Of a DNA stretch of 64,000 nt, positions 45,562 through 56,649 are shown in pieces (position 1 is the stretch's first letter; every line of letters starts with the position of its first letter). The position numbers and the translations under genes are program-made. Below the pieces are notes generated by a model. That model had not been told where the DNA came from. It searched no databases and saw nothing but the letters and a program-made list of their open reading frames with translations. The stretch lies in NCBI GenBank assembly GCA_002345575.1, contig DDVX01000015.1, forward strand, positions 150,166 to 214,165, written 5' to 3'. The DNA is from Stutzerimonas stutzeri (GTDB taxonomy: Bacteria > Pseudomonadota > Gammaproteobacteria > Pseudomonadales > Pseudomonadaceae).

Positions 45562-46380
45562 ATGAAACGAACTGCTTTTTTCATCTCAGACGGTACCGGG
45601 ATCACGGCCGAAACACTCGGCCAGAGCCTATTGGCACAGTTCGAAACCATCAACTTCACCAAGCTGACCCGGCCGTACATTGATACGACCGAAAAAGCGC
45701 GAGCAATGGTACAGCAAATCAATAAAGCGGCGGAAAGCGATGGTGTCCGCCCGATCATATTCGATACCTTGGTCAACCAGGGTATTCGCGACATTCTCGC
45801 CGAATCCAACGGCTTCATGATCGATATCTTTTCCTCGTTTCTTTCGCCACTGGAACATGAGCTGAACTCCCGCTCTTCGTATTCCGTGGGCAAATCCCAC
45901 TCTATCGGCCACAGCAGCAACTACATGGAACGCATCGAGGCCGTGAACTTCGCTCTCGACAACGACGACGGTGCCCGCACCCGCCATTACGACAAGGCCG
46001 ATCTGATCCTTGTCGGCGTATCACGCTGCGGCAAAACGCCCACCTGTCTCTACATGGCGATGCAGTATGGCATTCGCGCGGCTAACTACCCGCTGACCGA
46101 AGACGATATGGAGCGCCTGCAGCTACCCAGCTCTCTCAAGACCTACAAAGACAAGCTGTTCGGCCTGACTATCGACCCCGAGCGGCTGGCTGCCATCCGC
46201 AACGAGCGCAAGCCCAACAGCCGCTACGCCAGCTTCGCCCAGTGCGAATTTGAGGTGCGCGAGGTCGAAAGCCTGTTCCGTCGCGAGAACATCAACTACA
46301 TCAACTCGACGCATTTCTCCGTCGAGGAAATCTCGGCCAAAATCCTAGTGGAAAAAGGCGTCGAACGGCGATTCAAATAA
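45562..46380 (+). CDS. ppsR: PEP synthase regulatory protein (kinase / pyrophosphorylase)
   Basis: PpsR inactivates PpsA by ADP-dependent phosphorylation of a Thr next to the catalytic His and reverses this with phosphate. The 272-aa product has FFISDGTGITAETLGQSLL, the substrate loop SYSVGKSHSIGHSSNYMERI, and the P-loop LVGVSRCGKTPTC (about 151-163), all hallmarks of the DUF299 family. It is divergent from ppsA over a 153-base spacer that should hold both promoters. A terminator follows. Confidence 0.96.
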   Translation: MKRTAFFISDGTGITAETLGQSLLAQFETINFTKLTRPYIDTTEKARAMVQQINKAAESDGVRPIIFDTLVNQGIRDILAESNGFMIDIFSSFLSPLEHELNSRSSYSVGKSHSIGHSSNYMERIEAVNFALDNDDGARTRHYDKADLILVGVSRCGKTPTCLYMAMQYGIRAANYPLTEDDMERLQLPSSLKTYKDKLFGLTIDPERLAAIRNERKPNSRYASFAQCEFEVREVESLFRRENINYINSTHFSVEEISAKILVEKGVERRFK

Positions 46381-46399
46381 CGCCGCTTCGCTAGACAAC

Positions 46400-46427
46400 A
46401 AAAAGTCCGCCAGGTGCGGACTTTTTT
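46400..46427 (+). terminator. Terminator between convergent ppsR and prpF
   Basis: AAAAAGTCCGC / GCGGACTTTTTT hairpin with T-tract, 20 bases after the ppsR stop codon and 23 bases before the prpF stop; it can serve both. Confidence 0.85.
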
Positions 46428-46449
46428 GTTATTACTGCCCAACTCGCCG

Positions 46450-47637
46450 TCAGAACGAATCCTCGGGCACGCGCACCCAGCCTTCCATCAGAATGCGCGC
46501 ACTGCGACTCATGATGGCCTTAGTCACTGTCCACTGACCGTTAATCTGCTTCGCCTCGGCGCCGACGCGCAAGGTGCCGGACGGATGCCCAAAGCGCACC
46601 GCCTCACGCTCACTGCCACCGGCCGCCAGATTGACCAGCGTGCCCGGTACTGCCGCCGCCGTGCCGATGGCTACCGCGCAGGTGCCCATCATGGCGTGGT
46701 GCAACTTGCCCATGGACAGCGCGCGGACCAGTAGGTCCACTTCGCCAGCCGCGATGGTCTTACCGCTGGAGGCCGCGTAGGTCTTCGGTCCAGAAACGAA
46801 AGCAACTTTCGGCGTGTGCTGCCGAGTCAGTGCCTCTTCGGCCGTCTTAATCAGCCCCATGCGCAACGCGCCGGCAATACGAATGGCCTCTAGACGCGCA
46901 AGTGCCTCGGAATTGCCGTTGATATCCTCGCGCAGTTCGGTGCCCTGGTAGCCGATGTCCGCGGCATTGACGAACACGGTGGGGATACCGGCGCTGATCA
47001 TGGTCGCCTTGAGCGTACCGATGCCAGGAACGTCGAGATCGTCAACCAGGTTGCCAGTGGGAAACATCGAACCGCCCTCTTCGCCATCATCGGACGGGTC
47101 GAGGAATTCCAGCACGATTTCTGCCGCCGGGAAGGTCACGCCGTCCAGTTCGAAGTCGCCAGTTTCCTGCACCTGGCCATTGCTGACCGGTACATGGGCG
47201 ATGATGGTTTTCTGGATATTGGCCTGCCAGATACGCACCACGCAGGTGCCGTTCTGGGGAATCCGCGCGGGATCGACCAGTCCAGCGTGAATGGCGAAGG
47301 CGCCTGCACCGGTGGAAAGGTTGCCGCAGTTGCCGCTCCAGTCGACGAAAGCCTTGTCGATAGAGACCTGACCATAAAGGTAGTCCACGTCATGACCGGG
47401 TTGGCTGCTCTTCGACAGGATCACGCACTTGCTGGTGCTGGAGGTAGCACCGCCCATGCCGTCGATATGGGCAGCATAGGGGTCGGGGCCGCCAATCACG
47501 CGCATGAACAGTTTGTCACGGGCTTCGCCTGGCACCTGGCAGCGCTCGGGCAGGTCCTGCAGACGGAAAAATACGCCCTTGCTGGTGCCGCCACGTAGAT
47601 AGGTAGCGGGGATTTTGATCTGAGGTGCATGAGCCAT
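46450..47637 (-). CDS. prpF: 2-Methylaconitate cis-trans isomerase
   Basis: PrpF isomerises the trans product of AcnD to the cis-2-methylaconitate that aconitase B can use. The 395-aa product has the family N-terminus PATYLRGGTSKGVFF, DGMGGATSSTSKCVIL, DWSGNCGNLSTGAGAFAI (with the conserved active-site Cys), FVNAADIGYQGTELR and GKLHHAMMGTCAVAIG. The ATG at 47635-47637 is chosen. It is the last gene of the prp operon, 154 bases after acnD, with a repeat element in the spacer. prpD, which follows prpF in P. aeruginosa, is absent. Confidence 0.95.
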   Translation of the reverse strand: MAHAPQIKIPATYLRGGTSKGVFFRLQDLPERCQVPGEARDKLFMRVIGGPDPYAAHIDGMGGATSSTSKCVILSKSSQPGHDVDYLYGQVSIDKAFVDWSGNCGNLSTGAGAFAIHAGLVDPARIPQNGTCVVRIWQANIQKTIIAHVPVSNGQVQETGDFELDGVTFPAAEIVLEFLDPSDDGEEGGSMFPTGNLVDDLDVPGIGTLKATMISAGIPTVFVNAADIGYQGTELREDINGNSEALARLEAIRIAGALRMGLIKTAEEALTRQHTPKVAFVSGPKTYAASSGKTIAAGEVDLLVRALSMGKLHHAMMGTCAVAIGTAAAVPGTLVNLAAGGSEREAVRFGHPSGTLRVGAEAKQINGQWTVTKAIMSRSARILMEGWVRVPEDSF

Positions 47638-47698
47638 AAACACGGGTCCTCATGAAGCGTTGCCACCAGAAGGCGGCAACGGGAATGAAATGCAGGCG

Positions 47699-47785
47699 TA
47701 GGGTGGATCACGCTTTATCGATCCACCGGGTGGCGGACCACCGAGCAGTGGCGCGGTGGATGTAAGAAGCGACATCCACCCTACG
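47699..47785. repeat. Inverted-repeat element, copy 1 (acnD-prpF spacer)
   Basis: It starts CGTAGGGTGGATCACGCTT and ends AAGCGACATCCACCCTACG, so the ends CGTAGGGTGGAT are inverted copies. The same element occurs at 58030-58118 in the opposite orientation with a diverged centre. It sits inside the prp operon between acnD and prpF, so it is transcribed and could fold into a long hairpin. Confidence 0.8.
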
Positions 47786-47791
47786 GTGTGT

Positions 47792-50395
<2,604 letters not shown>

Positions 50396-50467
50396 GCCAT
50401 GGACTCGATGATGATGTTTCGTAAAGCGGGATGAGCGGACCGGTTACCCCGGCCCGCTCCTGACGAA

Positions 50468-51595
50468 TCAGCGCTGGGCGATCGGGACCACCTTGCGCTG
50501 CTCCGGGCCGGTGTACTCGGCGCTTGGACGGATAATGCGGTTATTGGCGCGCTGCTCGAACACGTGGCTGCACCAGCCGACCATCCGCGAGCAGACGAAA
50601 ATCGGCGTGAACAGCGGGGTCGGAATGCCCATGAAGTGGTACGCCGAGGCGTGGTAGAAATCGGCGTTGGGGAACAGCTTCTTTTGCTCCCACATGGTCT
50701 CGTCGATCGCCACGGATATCGGGTAGAGCGTGGTGTCGCCCACCGTATCCGCAAGCGTTTTCGCCCACTGCTTGATCACTTCGTTGCGCGGGTCGCTTTC
50801 CTTGTAGATCGCGTGACCGAAGCCCATGATCTTTTCCTTGCGTTCAAGCATACCCAGCAGGCCTTCGCGGGCCTCTTCGGGTGTCTTAAAGCTCTGGATC
50901 AGCTCCATAGCCGCCTCGTTGGCACCACCGTGCAGCGGGCCACGTAGCGAGCCGACGGCACCAGTCACGCAAGAATAAATGTCGGACAGGGTCGAGGCAC
51001 ATACCCGTGCGGTGAAGGTCGATGCGTTGAACTCGTGTTCTGCATAGAGAATCAACGAAACGTTCATGACCTTGACTTCAAGCTCGCTCGGCTTGCGTCC
51101 GTGCAGCAGGGCCAGGAAGTGCCCACCGAGGGTTTCCTCGTCGCTGTTGCAGTTGATACGCACGCCGCCGTGGCTGAAGCGATACCAGTAGGCCATTACC
51201 GAAGGCCCCATCGCTACCAGACGGTCAGCCTTGTCCTGCTGCTGCGAGAAGTCCTGCTCAGGCTCGAGCATCCCCATCACTGAGCAGGCGGTACGGATGA
51301 CATCCATCGGGTGCGCATTGGATGGCGCGCGCTCCAGCACTTCCTTCAGCACGTCAGGCAGGTCACGCCATTGGTGCAGACGCGCCTGATAGGCCGTGAG
51401 CTGCTGTGCATTCGGCAGTTCGCCGTGGAACAGCAGATAGGCCACCTCTTCAAAGCAGCAATGCTCAGCCAGATCACGTACGTCATAGCCGCGATAAGTC
51501 AGACCCGCGCCTTCCTTGCCTACGGTGCACAGCGCAGTCTGTCCGGCGACCTGTCCGCGCAGCCCTGCTCCGCTCAATACCTTTGCTTCAGCCAT
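50468..51595 (-). CDS. prpC: 2-Methylcitrate synthase
   Basis: PrpC condenses propionyl-CoA with oxaloacetate. The 375-aa product has the short (type I) citrate-synthase fold: GAGLTYRGYDVRDLAEHC, SHGGVRINCNSDEETLGGHF, PLHGGANEAAMELIQSF, the catalytic His/Asp region IMGFGHAIYKESDPRNEVIK, and the CoA/dimer site SAYHFMGIPTPLFTPIFVCS. The operon places it as PrpC and not GltA. The spacer to prpB is 79 bases. Confidence 0.96.
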   Translation of the reverse strand: MAEAKVLSGAGLRGQVAGQTALCTVGKEGAGLTYRGYDVRDLAEHCCFEEVAYLLFHGELPNAQQLTAYQARLHQWRDLPDVLKEVLERAPSNAHPMDVIRTACSVMGMLEPEQDFSQQQDKADRLVAMGPSVMAYWYRFSHGGVRINCNSDEETLGGHFLALLHGRKPSELEVKVMNVSLILYAEHEFNASTFTARVCASTLSDIYSCVTGAVGSLRGPLHGGANEAAMELIQSFKTPEEAREGLLGMLERKEKIMGFGHAIYKESDPRNEVIKQWAKTLADTVGDTTLYPISVAIDETMWEQKKLFPNADFYHASAYHFMGIPTPLFTPIFVCSRMVGWCSHVFEQRANNRIIRPSAEYTGPEQRKVVPIAQR

Positions 51596-51674
51596 TAGTT
51601 ATCTCCTTATTGGATTTATTCTGGATGTTGCTTAATCACATCGGTGGAAGGCTCCTACGTCGGAGCCGGCTTGA

Positions 51675-52562
51675 TCAGTTTTTCTTCTGCGCGAACAACG
51701 CATCGAGGCTCTGCTCGAACGCGTGGTAGTTGATGCGGTCGTAAAGCTCCATACGGGTCTGCATGGTGTCGACCACGTTCTTCTGAGTGCCGTCGCGACG
51801 CAGTGCGCTGTAGACATTTTCGGCCGCCTTGTTCATCGCGCGGAACGCCGACAGCGGATAGAGCACCAGCGACACATCGACCGCAGCCAGCTCTTCGGTG
51901 GTGTACAAAGGTGTAGCACCGAATTCTGTGATGTTGGCCAGGATCGGCGCCTTCACCCGGTCGGCAAAGGTTTTGTACATGGCAAGTTCGGTGATGGCTT
52001 CCGGGAAGACCATATCGGCGCCGGCCTCGACACAGGCAGCGGCACGATCCAACGCAGCGTTCAGCCCTTCGACAGCCAGTGCATCGGTACGCGCCATGAT
52101 CACGAAGCTGTCATCAGTACGCGCATCGACGGCAGCCTTGATGCGGTCGACCATCTCCTGCTGGGAGACGATTTCCTTGTTCGGGCGATGGCCGCAGCGC
52201 TTGGCGCCTACCTGGTCCTCAATGTGAACCGCCGCCGCGCCGAACTTGATCATCGACTTGACGGTACGTGCCACGTTAAATGCCGAGCTGCCAAAGCCAG
52301 TGTCCACATCCACCAGCAGTGGCAGGTCGCAGACATCGGTGATGCGGCGCACATCGGTCAGCACGTCGTCCAGGCTGGTAATGCCCAGGTCAGGCAGACC
52401 TAGCGAGCCGGCCGCAACACCGCCGCCGGACAGGTAAATGGCCTTGAAGCCGGCACGCTTGGCCAGCAGCGCATGGTTGGCGTTGATTGCGCCGACGACC
52501 TGTAGCGGATGTTCACTGGCTACAGCGTCACGGAAACGCTGACCGGCAGAAGGAAGAGTCAT
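51675..52562 (-). CDS. prpB: 2-Methylisocitrate lyase
   Basis: PrpB cleaves 2-methylisocitrate to pyruvate and succinate, the last step of the methylcitrate cycle. The 295-aa product has VGAINANHALLAKRAGFKAI, LLVDVDTGFGSSAFNVART, the signature VGAKRCGHRPNKEIV with the catalytic Cys, and VFPEAITELAMYKTFADR. The start codon overlaps the prpR stop by 4 bases (ATGA), so the regulator and prpB are translationally coupled. Confidence 0.97.
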   Translation of the reverse strand: MTLPSAGQRFRDAVASEHPLQVVGAINANHALLAKRAGFKAIYLSGGGVAAGSLGLPDLGITSLDDVLTDVRRITDVCDLPLLVDVDTGFGSSAFNVARTVKSMIKFGAAAVHIEDQVGAKRCGHRPNKEIVSQQEMVDRIKAAVDARTDDSFVIMARTDALAVEGLNAALDRAAACVEAGADMVFPEAITELAMYKTFADRVKAPILANITEFGATPLYTTEELAAVDVSLVLYPLSAFRAMNKAAENVYSALRRDGTQKNVVDTMQTRMELYDRINYHAFEQSLDALFAQKKN

Positions 52563-53284
52563 GCATTACCCCTTTTAGATGGTGTGTGTTCGAGAACGCC
52601 CTTGAAGTGGCGCTCCACATTGCGTTTGGACGCTGCGATATGGCGGCGCATCAGCAGCTCCGCCAGTTCACCATCGCGTTCAGCGATAGCGTCAAGAATA
52701 CGGTGATGCTCAGCGAAGGCCTGGTGTGGCCGGTTCGGCGTGGTGGAGAACTGGATGCGATACATGCGCACCAGCTGGTAGAGCTCGTCGCACAGCAACT
52801 TGGCCAGGGTGCGGTTGCCACTGCCTTTGATAATCCGGTAATGGAAGTCGAAATCGCCTTCCTGCTGGTAATAGCCGACGCCCGCCTGGAAGGCTTCGTC
52901 GCGCTCGTGAGTACCCAGCACCCGGCGCAGCTCATCGATCTCGGTATCACTCATGCGCTCAGCAGCCAGTCGGCAGGCCATGCCTTCCAATGACTCGCGG
53001 ATCTCATAAAGCTCGATCAGTTCGGCATGGCTAAGGGAAACCACACGGGCTCCCACATGGGGAATGCGCACCAACAGCTTCTGCCCTTCGAGGCGGTGAA
53101 TGGCCTCGCGCAGCGGCCCGCGGCTGATGCCGTAAGTGCGTGCCAATTCCGGCTCGGAAATCTTGCTGCCCGGCGCAATCTCGCCGCGGACGATGGCCGC
53201 CTGGATCAAGCGAAACACGTGCTCGGATAACGTACCGCTGTCCGCGTGCTGTATTGCTGCAGGAATTTCCAGTGTATCGAGCAT
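52559..53284 (-). CDS. prpR: GntR-family (FCD) regulator of the prp operon
   Basis: The 241-aa product has an N-terminal winged helix (FRLIQAAIVRGEIAPGSKIS; LARTYGISRGPLREAIHRLE) and a C-terminal all-helical FCD domain (LYEIRESLEGMACRLAAERM; metal-binding FDFHYRIIKGSGNRTL; FAEHHRILDAIAERD). It is the first gene of the operon and is probably an autoregulated repressor relieved by a methylcitrate-cycle intermediate. A perfect 16-bp palindrome lies 75 bases upstream. This type replaces the sigma-54-dependent PrpR of enterobacteria. The ATG is at 53282-53284. Confidence 0.92.
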   Translation of the reverse strand: MLDTLEIPAAIQHADSGTLSEHVFRLIQAAIVRGEIAPGSKISEPELARTYGISRGPLREAIHRLEGQKLLVRIPHVGARVVSLSHAELIELYEIRESLEGMACRLAAERMSDTEIDELRRVLGTHERDEAFQAGVGYYQQEGDFDFHYRIIKGSGNRTLAKLLCDELYQLVRMYRIQFSTTPNRPHQAFAEHHRILDAIAERDGELAELLMRRHIAASKRNVERHFKGVLEHTPSKRGNA

Positions 53285-53358
53285 AATTGTCAACACTTGG
53301 CCGTTTCAATGAGCGCAAATTACGCCGAGATCTGCGGGCAGTCAAATCAGTGCGCCCG

Positions 53359-53374
53359 ATATTGTCGACAATAT
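53359..53374. promoter_or_regulatory. Palindromic operator, probable GntR regulator site
   Basis: ATATTGTCGACAATAT is a perfect 16-bp palindrome in the spacer divergent between the regulator and the retropepsin gene. Its core TTGTCGACAA has the form bound by FCD-type GntR proteins. A related half-site, AATTGTCAACACTT, overlaps the region just upstream of the regulator start (53286-53299). Autoregulation of the prp operon is the likely function. Confidence 0.7.
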
Positions 53375-53567
53375 GACTAAAGTCGGAGAGCCCGACGTTA
53401 ACGGGACAGACGTTGTCAAGTCCGTCCGCCCCGCTTGTCGCGACCCTGAAATCTGCGTGCTAGAATGCCGGCCTCCGCAGTGTCGGCGCCCGCCTGCTGC
53501 AATAGAAAGACAAAGCATGGGCCGGTTCCGGCCGTTCCGTTCCCAATCCTCGAAGACAACAGGTCCC

Positions 53568-54104
53568 ATGAGAGTTAAAGCCTACTCCCTGCTGTTCTGC
53601 GCATGTTTCTTGCCCGCGATTGGCTTGGCCTCCGACAAGACCATATATGGCCTCAACGAGCATGTGGCACTGCTGGACTTCGATCTGAAGGTGCCCGCCA
53701 AGCTCGATACCGGGGCCCAGACGGCCTCGCTCAGCGCCAGCGACATCACTCGCTTCAAGCGGGACGGTGAATCCTGGGTACGCTTCTACCTGGCCATCGA
53801 CAGCGCACACAGCCACCCCATCGAACGCCCACTGGCCCGTATCAGCAAGATCAAGCGGCGTGCCGGAGACTTCGATCCGGAAGAAGACAAGACCTACACC
53901 GCACGCCCTGTCATAGAGCTTGACGTGTGTATGGGCAAGGCAAAGCGCACCATCGAAGTGAACCTCACGGACCGTACCGCTTTCCAATACCCACTTCTGA
54001 TTGGTTCCGATGCGCTGAGCCGCTTCGGTGCACTGGTCGATCCAAGCCTTACCTATGTCGCCGGCAAGCCCGGCTGCATCACCGAATCCGACGCTGACGA
54101 GTAA
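53568..54104 (+). CDS. Periplasmic retropepsin-like aspartyl protease (COG4067 type)
   Basis: The product is 178 aa with a signal peptide (MRVKAYSLLFCACFLPAIGL, cleaved near ASDK). It has the retropepsin active-site motif KLDTGAQTASLSA (Asp47-Thr48-Gly49) and the C-terminal flank YPLLIGSDALSRFGALVDPS. A single DTG per chain means activity requires a dimer. Proteins of this family are commonly annotated as 'ATP-dependent zinc protease', which the sequence does not support. It is the first gene of a three-gene set with 4-base gaps; corresponds to PA1768 by position (recollection). The ATG at 53568 gives the signal peptide. Confidence 0.85.
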   Translation: MRVKAYSLLFCACFLPAIGLASDKTIYGLNEHVALLDFDLKVPAKLDTGAQTASLSASDITRFKRDGESWVRFYLAIDSAHSHPIERPLARISKIKRRAGDFDPEEDKTYTARPVIELDVCMGKAKRTIEVNLTDRTAFQYPLLIGSDALSRFGALVDPSLTYVAGKPGCITESDADE

Positions 54105-54108
54105 CCCC

Positions 54109-55635
54109 ATGCGCGCGCTAACTCTGCATCTTAAAGTTCTGATATTCCTGCTTGTTACGCTGGGCATTGCAATAACTGCCTACCAGATTTTCATCCTCGG
54201 CATCCCTATGACCGAAGACGAGACTGATGACCTGTGGAATATCGATGCCAAGGTCGAATTCCAGGCCAACCCGCGCGAGCCGGTCAAACTGCAGATGTTC
54301 GTGCCGCCGCTGAATCAGGAATTCGTCAGCCTCAACGAAAGCTTCATTTCCAACAACTACGGCGTCAGCATCAACCGCGCCGATGGCAACCGTCGTGTCA
54401 CATGGTCGGCGCGCCGCGTAACGGGCAAGCAGACTCTCTACTATCGCTTGGTGCTGACCAAGCGCTATAGCGGCGAGCAGACCAAAGCCACCGGGCCGAT
54501 CTTCCGTGACAGCATTCCGGTCGAAGGCGCCGAGAAGATTGCCGCTGAAGCTCTGCTCTCTCCGATTCGCCAGCACTCGGCAGACGTCGAAACCTTCATC
54601 AGTGAAGCGATCAAGCGCGTCAACAATGCCAATGATGACAACGTAAAGCTGTTGCTCGGCGGTGATTCGGCCACGGCTAATAAGGCGCGCGTGGTCGACT
54701 TGCTGCTGTCCATTGCCCATGTCCCCATGGAGCGCGTGCATACCGTGCGCCTGCTATCCGACGTGGCGCAAACACCGGAGCTCTGGCTGCGCAGCTTCAA
54801 TGGCGACCGCTGGCTGTACTTCAACCCAGAAACCGGGGAACAGGGCCTGCCAAACGACCGGCTGGTCTGGTGGACAGGCGACGAACCGCTGGTCAGCCTT
54901 GAAGGCGGACGCAACCCGCAAGTGACCTTTACCCTCAACAGCAGCGAGATGAACGCCATCCGCCTGGCCAAGCTGACTGACGAGAACACCGACGCGGACT
55001 TCCTCGAATACTCGCTCTATGGTTTGCCGCTGCAGACCCAGCAGACCTACCAGATCATGATCATGATCCCCATCGGCGTGCTGGTGATCCTGATCCTGCG
55101 CAACCTCGGCGGTCTGCAGACCCTCGGCACCTTTACCCCGGTACTGATCGCCCTGGCCTTCCGTGAAACCCAGATTGGCTTCGGCATCATTCTCTTTACC
55201 GTGATTACGGCGCTGGGCCTGTCGCTACGCTCTTATCTGGAGCACCTCAAACTGCAGATGCTGCCGCGCCTATCAGTGGTGCTGACCTTCGTGGTGGTGC
55301 TCATCGCGGTGATCAGCCTGTTCAGCCACAAGCTCGGCCTGGAGCGCGGCCTCTCGGTTTCGCTGTTCCCGATGGTGATCCTGACCATGACCATCGAACG
55401 TCTGTCGATCACCTGGGAAGAACGTGGTGGCGGCCATGCCTTCAAGGTGGCCATTGGCACTCTGATCGCAGCCAGCCTGTCGTTCATGCTGATGAACGTC
55501 CCTGAGCTGACTTACTTCATCTTCACCTTCCCGGCGGTGTTGCTGATTATGGTGGGCTTCATGCTGGCGATGGGTCGCTACCGCGGCTACCGCCTGACCG
55601 AGCTGTTCCGTTTCAAAGCCTTTCTGAAGGATTGA
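54109..55635 (+). CDS. Inactive transglutaminase-like domain fused to a 7TM region
   Basis: The product (508 aa) has one N-terminal membrane anchor (LKVLIFLLVTLGIAITAYQI), a periplasmic region with a transglutaminase-like domain (about 160-290; TANKARVVDLLLSIAHVPME; FNGDRWLYFNPETGEQGLPN), and a C-terminal block of several membrane helices (from about residue 325; YQIMIMIPIGVLVILILRNL onward). I find no cysteine anywhere in the protein, so the Cys-His-Asp triad cannot operate and the domain is a binding module. It starts 4 bases after the protease gene. This is the 'UUP1 / 7TM transglutaminase' arrangement known from comparative genomics. Confidence 0.87.
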   Translation: MRALTLHLKVLIFLLVTLGIAITAYQIFILGIPMTEDETDDLWNIDAKVEFQANPREPVKLQMFVPPLNQEFVSLNESFISNNYGVSINRADGNRRVTWSARRVTGKQTLYYRLVLTKRYSGEQTKATGPIFRDSIPVEGAEKIAAEALLSPIRQHSADVETFISEAIKRVNNANDDNVKLLLGGDSATANKARVVDLLLSIAHVPMERVHTVRLLSDVAQTPELWLRSFNGDRWLYFNPETGEQGLPNDRLVWWTGDEPLVSLEGGRNPQVTFTLNSSEMNAIRLAKLTDENTDADFLEYSLYGLPLQTQQTYQIMIMIPIGVLVILILRNLGGLQTLGTFTPVLIALAFRETQIGFGIILFTVITALGLSLRSYLEHLKLQMLPRLSVVLTFVVVLIAVISLFSHKLGLERGLSVSLFPMVILTMTIERLSITWEERGGGHAFKVAIGTLIAASLSFMLMNVPELTYFIFTFPAVLLIMVGFMLAMGRYRGYRLTELFRFKAFLKD

Positions 55636-55639
55636 GCCC

Positions 55640-56623
55640 ATGTTCGGTCTGATCAAAACGTGGAAGGCGCTGGAAGCCAAAGGGATCATGGGCATCAACC
55701 GCCGCAATGCGGACTACGTGCTCAAATACAACAAGCGCAATCTGTATCCGATCGTCGATGACAAGATCATCACCAAGGAACGCGCTATCGCAGCCGGCAT
55801 CGACGTGCCGGAGATGTACGGGGTTATCGAAACCGAAAAGGACATCGAGAAACTCAGGGACATCGTCAAGGATCACGAGGACTTCGTCGTCAAGCCGGCC
55901 CAGGGCGCTGGCGGCGATGGCATCCTGGTGATCGCGGACCGTTTCGAGGGCCGCTATCGCACGGTCTCCGGCAAGATCATCACCCACGACGAGATCGAGC
56001 ATCAGATCTCCAACATCCTCACCGGCCTCTATTCGCTGGGTGGCCACCGGGATCGTGCATTGATCGAGTACCGCGTGACCCCCGACCCGATCTTCAAGAG
56101 CATCAGTTATGAGGGCGTGCCGGACATCCGCATCATCGTACTGATGGGCTATCCGGTGATGGCCATGCTGCGCCTGCCGACCCGCCAGTCCGGCGGCAAG
56201 GCCAACCTACACCAGGGTGCAATCGGCGTCGGCGTGGACCTGGCAACAGGTGTGACCTTGCGCGGCACATGGCTGAACAACAAGATCAGCAAGCACCCGG
56301 ACACAACCAACGCAGTGGACGGCGTTCAACTGCCCAACTGGGACGGCTTCATGAAGCTCGCTGCCGGCTGCTACGAGCTGTGTGGTTTGGGCTACATCGG
56401 TGTCGACATGGTGCTTGATGTGGACAAGGGCCCGTTGATTCTTGAACTCAACGCCCGCCCCGGCCTGAATATCCAGATCGCTAACGATTGCGGCCTGACC
56501 CATCGCGCGCACGCTGTGGAAACCCGTCTGGATGAGCTCAAGGAAAAAGGCCTCTCGGAAACACCCGAGGAGCGCGTAAGATTCGCCCAAGAGCTGTTCG
56601 GACATGTTCCGCCCCACGCCTGA
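55640..56623 (+). CDS. RimK-like ATP-grasp ligase (alpha-L-glutamate ligase-like)
   Basis: The product (327 aa) has ATP-grasp motifs: FVVKPAQGAGGDGILVIADR (nucleotide-binding Lys and Gly loop), VPDIRIIVLMGYPVMAMLRL, and the Mg2+-binding end LIGxD-like VDMVLDVDKGPLILELNARP with GLNIQIAN. It belongs with enzymes that ligate an amino acid, often glutamate, to a carboxylate. No signal peptide, so it is cytosolic. It starts 4 bases after the 7TM gene. Substrate unknown; the operon suggests a peptide-like tag made inside and handled by the membrane and periplasmic partners (inference). Confidence 0.87.
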   Translation: MFGLIKTWKALEAKGIMGINRRNADYVLKYNKRNLYPIVDDKIITKERAIAAGIDVPEMYGVIETEKDIEKLRDIVKDHEDFVVKPAQGAGGDGILVIADRFEGRYRTVSGKIITHDEIEHQISNILTGLYSLGGHRDRALIEYRVTPDPIFKSISYEGVPDIRIIVLMGYPVMAMLRLPTRQSGGKANLHQGAIGVGVDLATGVTLRGTWLNNKISKHPDTTNAVDGVQLPNWDGFMKLAAGCYELCGLGYIGVDMVLDVDKGPLILELNARPGLNIQIANDCGLTHRAHAVETRLDELKEKGLSETPEERVRFAQELFGHVPPHA

Positions 56624-56649
56624 ATGATTAACAGCGGGCTGCTCGCGCC

